33,449 nucleotides of DNA, taken from Thiotrichaceae bacterium. Its GTDB lineage: Bacteria; Pseudomonadota; Gammaproteobacteria; Beggiatoales; Beggiatoaceae. A model generated the notes under the pieces. It made no database searches. It was not told the DNA's origin and saw only the letters and a program-made list of their open reading frames with translations. Made by a program: the position numbers and the translations under genes. The stretch lies in the NCBI GenBank assembly GCA_011391085.1, contig JAABRD010000058.1, positions 1 through 33,449 on the forward strand, given 5' to 3'. Of this stretch, positions 7,014 through 16,400 are shown one piece after another (the first letter of the stretch is position 1; each line of letters begins with the position of its first letter).

Positions 7014-7565
7014 ATGGAGAAGACTTTTTTGATGAAAGCACCCTGGCTAAAACCTAGTGAAGCACTGAATCGACCAATTAATCGTAATGCTGACGATGCT
7101 GCCTACCTGGCGGCCCTTGCCCAACCAGCCAGTGTGCGGCGTCTTGGATTTCACCTGGGCAATATTGGACTCCTGATAGCCCCGCGTGCTACCAGCGAAC
7201 TCACTGACCTCATCAAAGTTTGTCCCATCCCTAATACTGCCTCCTGGCTTCTAGGCATTTTCAATCTACGTGGGAATCTGGTACCAGTGTTTGATGTCAA
7301 CATGTTACTACAATTGGAAGTAGGGACGAGTAAGAAGCGCATGTTACTTATTTTAGGACAAGGTGCCGCCGCTGGTGCGTTGGTGATTGAAGGACTGCCC
7401 GTGCATGTCACTTTATCTGAAGGAGACAAACTCAAAAGTTTGCCTCCCCTACCTGAAGCCATTCGCCCATTTGCCAGCAGTGGTTACGAAAAAAACGGCG
7501 AAATGTGGTTCAATTTTGATCATATTGGATTTTTTAACTTTTTGGCTACCAAAGTAGCTATTTAG
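7014..7565 (+). CDS. pilI: PilI, CheW-like coupling protein
   Basis: 183 residues. One CheW domain spans about 42-170: VRRLGFHLGNIGLLI, PNTASWLLGIFNLRGNLVPVFDV (the diagnostic CheW strand-turn) and RMLLILGQG. It should couple receptor PilJ to kinase ChpA under the inner membrane. Position directly before pilJ agrees with the Pseudomonas order pilG-H-I-J. The start is ambiguous: the ATG at 7014 has GAGGAGG 19 bp upstream, rather far, while the ATG at 7032 has GGAGAAG at 10 bp and is at least as likely. The family is clear. Confidence 0.9.
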   Translation: MEKTFLMKAPWLKPSEALNRPINRNADDAAYLAALAQPASVRRLGFHLGNIGLLIAPRATSELTDLIKVCPIPNTASWLLGIFNLRGNLVPVFDVNMLLQLEVGTSKKRMLLILGQGAAAGALVIEGLPVHVTLSEGDKLKSLPPLPEAIRPFASSGYEKNGEMWFNFDHIGFFNFLATKVAI

Positions 7566-7797
7566 TGGATAGTGGATAGTGGATAGTGGATAACGGAGAG
7601 TGGAGAGTGGAGAGTGGATAACGGAAAGCATTTATCCGTTATCCACTCTCCACTCTCCACTAAAGCCACTATCCACTATCCACTAAAGCCACTATCCACT
7701 ATCCACTATCCACTAAAGCCACTATCCACTAAAGCCACTATCCACTAAAGCCACAAGCCACTATCCACTAAAGCCACAAGCCACTATCCGTTAACCT
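7566..7797. repeat. Long heptamer array, strand-switching, ending at the pilJ start codon
   Basis: 232 bp made almost only of heptad variants. GTGGATA then GTGGAGA units run on the plus strand to 7625. Their complements (TATCCAC, TCTCCAC) follow, then ACTATCCACTAAAGCC-type composite units to 7790. The array reaches to within a few bases of the pilJ ATG at 7798 and leaves no Shine-Dalgarno sequence (CCGTTAACCT precedes the start). No ORF is supported inside. Confidence 0.9.
7599..7661. other. Perfect 27-bp hairpin between pilI and pilJ
   Basis: Bases 7599-7625 (AGTGGAGAGTGG then AGAGTGGATAACGGA) are the exact reverse complement of 7635-7661, with a 9-base loop AAGCATTTA. No U-run follows, so it is not a typical intrinsic terminator. 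It could act in mRNA processing, stability or partial attenuation between pilI and pilJ, or be only a by-product of inverted heptad arrays. Confidence 0.85.
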
Positions 7798-10350
7798 ATG
7801 AGACTGCGACAAAAAATGTTCATCGGTTCCGCTTTACTAGCGGTCATACCGGTACTCATCACCGCCTACTTTACCAGTAAAATTGCTGGTAACCTGGGAC
7901 AAAAGGCTCTGTCTGACAGTGCCCAAAGTCATATCACTTCTGTTCGCGACACCAAAAAAGCCCAAATTGAAGGCTATTTCGATCTAGTGAGTAACCAACT
8001 CCAAGTCTATGCAGATGCCAGAACCACCCTGGATGCCATGCGTAGCTTAAAAGAGGCTTTTCATAAGTTCAAAGATGAAGCGGGTTTGCAAACCGATACC
8101 GAGGTTGAGGAAGGGCCCCCAATACCACAAGCCTTGCCTATTGATGAATATAGGGAAACCCTTGAAAAATATTATACGGATGACTTCACTCAAGAATATG
8201 AAATGCTTAACGTCAATCCTGCGCCTGATTTAAAAGACATTTTAGGTCAGTTAGAAGACAACAGCATTGCCCTACAATACTTTTACATAGCCGCGAATCC
8301 CAATCCGTTAGGGACTAAGGAAGAGTTTTTCGCGGCCAGTGACGCCTCCAGTTACACCCAATTGCATCGCAACTACCACCCCTATGTCCATGACATCCAA
8401 CGCCGCTTTGTCTTTGAAGACATCTTCCTAGTCGATTCTGACACAGGCCACATCATCTATTCAGTTCTCAAACAAATTGATTTTGCATCCTCTCTAATTG
8501 ACGGCCCCTATGCTAAAACTGGTCTGGGACGTGTTTTTGAACAAGCCAATCAGTCGGTTCACAGTAGCATCTCCTTAGTTGACTATGCTCCCTACCTCCC
8601 TTCTTACGAAAACCAAGTGGCTTTCATTGCTACCCCGATTTATGACGACAACCAAAAACTTGGGGTTCTCATTTTCGAGTTACCGATTGATTCTATCAAT
8701 GACGTCATGAACTATGAACGGGCTTGGCGTCTTGATGAGTCAGGTCGCACCGGTGAAACCTATATCGTGGCCAATGATGGTACTATGCGCAGTGATAGTC
8801 GCATGTTGATTGAAGACAAGGAGGATTATCTAGCCGCGGTCGAACGGACGGGTTTATCCTCAGATGCCATTGCTAACATTGAGTTGAAAGATACCAGTGT
8901 GGGTCTCCAAAAAGTGGATAACTTAGGCACTCGTGCGGCTTTCTCAGGTGTCACTGGGTTTGATTTATATGAAGATTACCGCGGTGAATACGTCCTCTCC
9001 GCCTATGCACCAATTAATGTGACGGGTCTCCAATGGGCTGTCTTTTCCAATTTGCAGGAGGAGGAGTCGTTGGAACGTCTCCAGCAGTTAACCGCTGAGA
9101 TCACTAAAGGCGCCATCCCCATCGCGGTGGCCGTTTTGATTGTGGGTGGTATTTTCGGTTTCTTCTTCTTTGGCCGTATCGCCGCCCCTATTGCCCATTT
9201 GGAATCTATCGTGACTAAAGTCGCTGAGGGTGATTTCACAGCCCGCGCCGACATTAAAACGGGGGACGAGTTAGAAACTCTCAGTAATGCTTTTAACGGT
9301 CTCTTAGATGATCGCCTCTCGGCGTTGGCCAAAGCGGAGAAGGAAAATGAGATGTTGAATAATTCTATTATTGAACTCCTCAAAGCTTCTTTCCAACTTA
9401 GTCAACGTGACCTCACTGTCCAAGTCCCCGTCACGGAGGATGTAACGGGTCCCTTGGCGGACGCTATTAATCAGATGGCGACGGAAACCAGTAAGGTGCT
9501 TCTCAATGTCCGTCGCATTACTGATGACGTTGAATCGGCTTCTGGCCAAGTCAAGGTCCAAGGTGAAAACGTCTCCCGCGTGGCGGAAGCTGAACGCGCC
9601 GTGGTGGATGCGACGATGGCAGAACTCTCGGCGGCGGCGGAAGCGATGAACAAGATTGCGGAGGTGGCGCAGTCTTGTAATGAGATTGCGGCGCAAGCCA
9701 CTCGTTCTACTCAAACCGCTTTGGCCACTGTGACTAGCACGGTGGAGGGGATGAGTGAAATTCGGGAAACGATTCATGAGACGGAAAAACGGATTAAGCG
9801 GCTAGGTGAACGTTCTCAAGAAATTAGTAGTATCGTTGACATCATTAACAATATTGCAGAACGTACTCACGTTCTCGCCCTCAATGCCAGTATGCAAGCC
9901 GCCGCCGCTGGTGAAGCAGGCCGTGGCTTCTCTGTCGTTGCGGACGAAGTCCAACGTTTGGCAGAAAGTTCTCGCAACGCCACTTCGCAAATTTCGGCCT
10001 TGGTCAAAAACATTCAGGTGGAAACCAACGATACTATTGCTACGATGGATAAAACCATTGGTCAGGTGATTGAAGGTTCACGTCTTGCTGAACGGGCTGG
10101 CGAACAGATGAAGGAAACCCAGAACACTACGGCTAACCTGGTGCAAGTGGTGGAACAAATTGCCATGGCTTCCCGTCAACAGGCGCAAATCAGTAATGAA
10201 TTGCGGGAACGGGCGAAGACCATTCAATTGAGTACCCAGGAAACTGCTAAACAGTTAGAAGAACAAACCATTCAAACGGACCGCCTGGTGGAGTATTCCA
10301 AGCAGTTAATTGAGTCCGTTCGGGTCTTTAAGTTGCCAATACATGACTAA
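7798..10350 (+). CDS. pilJ: PilJ-type methyl-accepting receptor with large periplasmic sensor
   Basis: 850 residues. A first membrane helix (about 8-30) is followed by a periplasmic sensor of roughly 400 residues (35-435) with Cache-like wording (FIATPIYDDNQKLGVLIFELP, SGRTGETYIV). A second membrane helix (about 441-463), HAMP (465-515), and a coiled-coil signalling region follow. The tip ERTHVLALNASMQAAAAGE (from 688) then GRGFSVVADEVQRLAE is of the PilJ type, including the alpha-hairpin turn that binds CheA/CheW. The Pseudomonas PilJ is about 170 residues shorter and has a different sensor. Neighbours pilI and chpA fix the assignment. No ribosome-binding site is visible; a heptamer array abuts the ATG. 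Confidence 0.9.
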   Translation: MRLRQKMFIGSALLAVIPVLITAYFTSKIAGNLGQKALSDSAQSHITSVRDTKKAQIEGYFDLVSNQLQVYADARTTLDAMRSLKEAFHKFKDEAGLQTDTEVEEGPPIPQALPIDEYRETLEKYYTDDFTQEYEMLNVNPAPDLKDILGQLEDNSIALQYFYIAANPNPLGTKEEFFAASDASSYTQLHRNYHPYVHDIQRRFVFEDIFLVDSDTGHIIYSVLKQIDFASSLIDGPYAKTGLGRVFEQANQSVHSSISLVDYAPYLPSYENQVAFIATPIYDDNQKLGVLIFELPIDSINDVMNYERAWRLDESGRTGETYIVANDGTMRSDSRMLIEDKEDYLAAVERTGLSSDAIANIELKDTSVGLQKVDNLGTRAAFSGVTGFDLYEDYRGEYVLSAYAPINVTGLQWAVFSNLQEEESLERLQQLTAEITKGAIPIAVAVLIVGGIFGFFFFGRIAAPIAHLESIVTKVAEGDFTARADIKTGDELETLSNAFNGLLDDRLSALAKAEKENEMLNNSIIELLKASFQLSQRDLTVQVPVTEDVTGPLADAINQMATETSKVLLNVRRITDDVESASGQVKVQGENVSRVAEAERAVVDATMAELSAAAEAMNKIAEVAQSCNEIAAQATRSTQTALATVTSTVEGMSEIRETIHETEKRIKRLGERSQEISSIVDIINNIAERTHVLALNASMQAAAAGEAGRGFSVVADEVQRLAESSRNATSQISALVKNIQVETNDTIATMDKTIGQVIEGSRLAERAGEQMKETQNTTANLVQVVEQIAMASRQQAQISNELRERAKTIQLSTQETAKQLEEQTIQTDRLVEYSKQLIESVRVFKLPIHD

Positions 10351-10497
10351 ATAGTGGAGGGTGGATAACGGGGAGTGGTGGGTGAAAGAATCAGGTTGGA
10401 CTAGGGGCTCCGGCTGAAGCCTCTAGTCCTCCGGCTGAAGCCTCTAGTCCACCTCTATCCTCTATCCGTTATCCTCTATCCGTTATCCTCTAAAGTA
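10351..10497. repeat. Heptamer arrays plus tandem CTAGAGGCTTCAGCCGG copies before chpA
   Basis: GTGGATA/GTGGAGG heptads follow the pilJ stop (to about 10383), and complementary TATCCTC/TATCCGT units run from 10452 to 10492. Between them a 21-bp unit CTCCGGCTGAAGCCTCTAGTC occurs twice in tandem (10408-10428, 10429-10449), preceded by a diverged inverted copy (GACTAGGGGCTCC). The chpA ATG at 10500 follows directly with no Shine-Dalgarno. Confidence 0.8.
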
Positions 10498-10499
10498 TT

Positions 10500-13400
10500 A
10501 TGTCTCCTCTACACTCTAAATTAATTAACGACGCTTATCTGTTCTATGAAGCCCTGGCGGCACTGGAACAGTCAACTCAAGCTAATCTTTATCAATTCGT
10601 TCTCTCACAACCTTTACTTGTTTATTTGCAAAACCTTGAGTCGTTAGCAGCCCAAAGTCATTTCATGGGTCTTCAACAGGTCTGTGAGTTGACTGTACAA
10701 CGGCTTCGCTGGTTAGATTCGAAACCAGTAGCTGAAGACCAATTACAAGCATTGGAACGCTGGCCCCGATTGGTGTCTGACTGTTTATTTTGGCCCACCG
10801 ATGAAGAATCTTTAAAACGTTTAATCACTTATCTACAAGAAGAATGGTGGTCTATCCCATTAACCGCCGACCAGGCACTTCAATTATTTATCCTTCTGAA
10901 AAACCCAGACCTCAACCCTGATATAAAAGCCCATGAAGAGATTTTAGAAGGTAGTATATCCTCTGTGGAAACCGACAGTTCACTATCCATTGTCCGTTAT
11001 CCATTATCCACTATCGACTATCCACTATCCACTGATGATAATATGGCTAACACTACTGAATCAGAACTTTTTAAATCTGCAACGGCTGAAGAAATTTCGG
11101 CGCCGGTTGAAGAAGAAATTATGGAAGGAGAACTTATAGACGAAATAGATGAAGAGTGGCAAACTAGCCAATCATTCACTCCCATGGAGGAACTACCCCA
11201 AGACTTCACGATGGCTGATTTGTTGGACACTAGCCCGTTGCCGTTTGATAATGAAGGTTCAACCACAGACCTCCTCCCAGTGCTGGCAGACAATGAATTA
11301 GAGAAACTTCTGGATGAAACCACCTTTGATACATTCTCCTTCAATGATTCTATGGAAGAGTCTCAAACTCTGTCAGATACCACTTCGACAGAGGAGACTG
11401 AATGGGTTGCGGAAAGTGCTTTAGAAGAAGATTTAGAAACCACTTTGGAAACCGATTTGTCTTCTCCTCTGCCAGAATTGCCAGTTGCCGCCTTGAACCT
11501 CCAAGAAGCCTCTAAATATATTGATTCTGCTTCCAGTGCCACAGCAGAAGCTTCAGAGACTAACGACGACACCACATACAAAGCAGCGTCCCGTTCTCAA
11601 ACATTGACGGTCTCATCTCACTCCAATCAGTTGAGTGTGGCTGCACAACATTCACGAGTGTTAGCCGAGTTATCTAACAAAGTTGTAGAAATCAGTGAGG
11701 CCCTATCCACAGAATTGAATCAATTCGTGACCGCCGAAGAGGAAAGTGAAACTTTCTTAGCCTCTGTGGAACACTACACCAATTCTATTCATACTCTTTG
11801 GGAAGCGGCGGAAAAGCACAATTTAAAAGGCTTCCAAGATGTTTGCACGTTTATCAATGACAATATCTTTGAAGCCAGTTCGCTTACCCATTTCCAAAAA
11901 TTAGAACTGCGTGAATTGTTTGCCCTGTGGCCCAAATTACTTTTAGACTATTTGCAATCTCCTACCAAGGGTGCCACTCTTCTGATAGAACATCTAAGTG
12001 CTTCTGCCTGGCCACTCCCTCTGTCAGAACACCAGGCCAACGGTTTGCTAGTGCAATTAGTTCAGGAGGCCGTCATGCCTCAGCTGGGAGAGTTGGAAAC
12101 TCAGGCCTTCACCACTTCTCACATTGCTACCGCGACTCCTACCGTCACAGTTGCCTCTGAATCGTGTAAAAAGCCCTCGGTTTCCGCACCAGTTCCCAAC
12201 CTTCATCCAGTGACATCCCACTCGTCGGAATCGTCCTCTCGGCTTCCCGCCTTGCCTTTTTTAGAAGAAGAGGAGGCACCGGTGACGTTAGACCATTTAG
12301 CTGTCACCATGCCTGATTGGGGAGAAGCTTTTATAGAAGATAATGTCCTTTTGGCCAGCGAACAGAGTAATGAGGAAGAACTGCTGTGGATGCCTTCCGA
12401 ATGGCAAGAAGTGGTAGCCCAACGTTCCCCTGCGCCTGCCTCGTTGCCTTCTAAACATCAACTGACGTCCTCTCAATCTGCTGGTGAAACAGTCACTCAT
12501 CAGAAGAAATTTCAAACTATTACCCTCCCTGCGTTTGAAGATGATCTATTGATGGAATTAGATATGGAAGCAGAAAGACATAACCAAGGTTCTCTGCCAG
12601 AATTATTTGATGATGTGTTTGGTGACGAACAGATGTTATCGAATCTGGAAGAATCGTCAGTTACTTCCTTCCAGGAGATGGACAATTTAATTGGTGAAGT
12701 GGCCGAATCCGGATTTGACAATTTTCGAAAAACGGTCAAATCTAGTTTTGACAGTGTCACTGAAATGGAATCTGATAGCTTGTCAGAAACCCTTATATGG
12801 CCAGAAACGGATGACTTTTCAGAACCCCTTTCGCCACCACCATCAAATTTGCCTCTAAGTAATGTATCGCAAGATTTTCAACTGGCTTCCCCGCATGTGT
12901 TAGACCTCTTGAAAGTTGAGATTTCCGAGGCCCAGCGTGACCTATCGAAAGCCCTGAGTAGATTAACGAGTGCCGAAGAAGACAGTGCCGATTTACTAGA
13001 AGCTATCGAACAATACAATGATAACGTCCAATCGATAGCAGAAGCTGCTAAAAAAACCGGTTTGCAAGGGTTGCAAGAGGTCTGTGCCTTTGTCAATGAC
13101 AACATGTTTGAACTCAGTACCCATGCCCGGATTATTCGCCGCACGGCCCAATCTCACATTGACGGTTGGCCACGTCTCGTCCTTGCTTATCTGTATAATC
13201 CCCTCATTGGCGCCCAAGACCTCATCGCCCATTTGCGTAACCCCATTTGGCCGTATGCTTTGGATGAAAATCGTTCTCAAGTGTTGTTATCACACTTGAC
13301 GGGTGGAACTCTGGGAGGTAAAGAGGAAGCGGTTTCAGAAACGGTGGCACCTCTTGCGACAGAACCCCAGGCTAAACCCTTCAGTACGATAGAAATAATT

Positions 13401-16400
13401 TTTGAAGAATTGGATTCGCCTACCACATCCAAAGCCGAAATCAGTCCCTCAACTCTCGACCGTATAGAAAACCTGAGTCAACTCGCTGAAATTGAAACCG
13501 ACTTCCACTCTTTTCCCGCGGAGTTGGAAAACTCGTCAGAAAAATCCATAGAGATGGCGACGGTAACTCTAGTGGCCCCTGACGTTCTCGACCTATTAAT
13601 GGGTCAAATTAGCGATGTTCAAGACTCCCTTTCCCAGCCCCTCGATCTCTTAGTAACTTCCCCAGATGGTCATACAGATTTACTTACTGCGGTGGAAACC
13701 TACACCGAAAACGTTCAAGCGATTTGGGAAGTGGCGGACCTTGCCAAATTAGAAGGACTTCAGGAAATCTGTACGTTCCTTAATGAAAATGTCACTACGT
13801 TGGCCAGTCAAGACCAGGCTAGTCGATTGGCGGCCCGGGAGGTGTTTGATGCTTGGCCCACTTTGATTATTGCTTACCTACAACATCCGGTCCAAGCCCT
13901 GGCACCGTTGGTCAAACATTTGCAGAATCCGAATTGGCCGTCACCTTTAGGAAAGACGCAAGCCAAGGTGTTACAACAACATCTGTTACCTGCTTCGGTC
14001 ATGGGCTCTGAGGAACCCCATAAACCGAGTGTCTCGCAAAAATCCACGGTTTCTGAAAAAGCCGAAACCAGTTCCATCCATTATCCGTTATCGACTATCC
14101 ACTATCCACTAAAACTTGCCCCCCCCGATGTTCTGGACCTACTCATTGGGCAAGTGACCGATTTAGAAGAGACTCTTGTCGGCACTCTTCAACTCCTCTG
14201 TGGCGCCGCCGATGGTAGTGAGACTATCTTGACCGCGGTGGGGACCTATACGGAAACCGTGCAAGCGATTTGGGATGCCGCGGACATGGCGAAGTTAGAA
14301 GGGCTTCAAGAGGTCTGTACGTTTGTTAATGACAACATCACGGCCCTCGCTTCCCAAGATGCCTCCAACCGATATACCGCCCAAGACCTGTTTGCCACTT
14401 GGCCATCCCTCACGATGGCTTACTTGCGTCATCCCGCCCAAGAGACCGCAACATTAATTGAACACCTGCAAAATCCCAAGTGGCCCCAGCCACTTGACCA
14501 AACTGCCGCAACGACTTTACAGCAACGCTTATTTCCCCAACAGGCGGCCCTCACCCCCGGCCCCTCTCCCAAAGAGAGAGGGGAGTCTGGCGTAAGCAGT
14601 GCCAGGGAACAAGAACTAGAGACTGCGAAGAACATTTTCTTAGCCAGCCCGGACTTCTTAGAAGTGGTATGCGGCCAAATCATCGACACAATAGACAGTT
14701 TATCAGCAGCCCTTGAGGTATGTGTAACTATGGACAGCACCAATCCCGCCTTTTTGGAGGCTATCGAAAACTATACAAATCAAGTCCAAGCCATTTATGA
14801 CGCCGCGGAAATGGCGGGTCTGGTTGGACTACAAGAAGTTTGTACGTTTATCAATGACAACTTGATGGCGTTTGGCACTCAAGAACCGACTGCCAGGCGT
14901 GTGGCACAACCGTATTTTGAGAAATGGCCGGCGGCCGTCTTAGATTATTTGCAAGCGCCTTTGACGGGAAGTCACTCTCTCGTCGAGATGATGCAAGCCC
15001 GTGTCTGGCCCGTCCCCTTAGTGGAGGACCAGGCCCTTCACCTGTTATCCTTACTCACCCGCAGTTCAACCACGTCAGAACCCGAGGGTGGAGTAGAGGC
15101 TTTAGCGGGTGAAGATGATGGAGTAGAGGCTGGTGGAGTAGAGGCTTTAGCCGGTGAGGAGGAGGCCGACGAAGACGGTACATCTCCCGGCGATATAGGC
15201 ATGGAAGTCAATCAAGAAATTTCCTTGGGCAGTGCCGAAGTCTTAGGTATTTTGACTGAGGAATTGGAATCGGCGAAAGAACCGTTAGCCAAGGAATTGC
15301 AAAGATTTACCACCCTGAATAATCAGGATGCTACGTTTTCAGAAGCCGCGGAAAATTACGCAGACCAAATTCAACGTCTCTATGCTGCCGCCGAAATGTT
15401 AGGCTTGCAAGGTTTACAGGGTGTCTGTACCTTCCTGATTGACAATGTCAAACTTCTCAGCAAACGAGATTTAGCCGCTAGAACCAAGGCAAAGAAAGTT
15501 TTAGAAGCCTGGCCTGATTTAGTCCTGGCCTACCTCAATTCGCCCATGGACAGCGTCATCCCCATGCTGAATCACCTGCGGGAACCCCAATGGACGCAAC
15601 CGCTGACAGATGACAAAGCCCACGAATTACTTATCCTACTCACGCAACCGGTTTCAGGGGAAGGCACGATTGATGAGGAACCCGCCTATTCGCGTCCTAC
15701 CGAGGCCAAGCCGGAAGAGGTGTCGTTACAGATTGCAGGCGATGTGAATCGTGAATTACTGGCCGCTTACTTGCAAGAAGTGCCGCAACATGCGACCGAT
15801 TTTTCCGCCATCATTCAAAGAATTATTCGCGACCCGCAAACCTCAGATATACAACAGGCCCAACGTATCGCCCACACGTTGAAAGGCTCCTCCCGGATCC
15901 TTGGCATCGTGGGTATTGCTAACGTTGCCCATCATTTAGAAGACACTCTGGAATACCTGGCCCAACACAAGGTAGTACTCCCCAAAGAATTAACGAATAC
16001 CATGGTGGAAGCCGCCGATTGCATCGAACAGATGGTGGACGCTTTGATGGGGCAAGGGGAGGCGCCACCGGAGGCCCTGCAAGTGTTGCAATCGGTGTTA
16101 GACTGGGCGAATCGGATTGACAAAGGCAATTTACAAGCCTCTCCCGTTCCTTCTCGGCCAACCCCGGCCCCGGCGCCAACCAAAGTCACCCCGGTAGCGG
16201 AAAAGACACCGGCAGCGGCGGAAAAGTCGACTGAAGCCGCCCCAGCGGGTGATGCTGGAACACCAGAACAAGTGTTAAGAGTTCCCACCAAGACGGTTGA
16301 CAATTTAATGCGGTTGGTCGGCGAGTTGTCCATTTCATTAGGACAAATTCAGGAAAGAATGAAACACGTTTTGCAAAGCACTCGTGTGTTAACCGAACAC

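Noticed and set aside
7566-7797. CRISPR-like array
   Set aside because: Units are 7 bp with no unique spacers, and orientation flips in the middle; a tandem heptamer array, not a CRISPR.
15919-16333. Minus-strand ORFs opposite the Pro/Ala linker of chpA
   Set aside because: GC-rich linker leaves long open frames by composition; no family resemblance.
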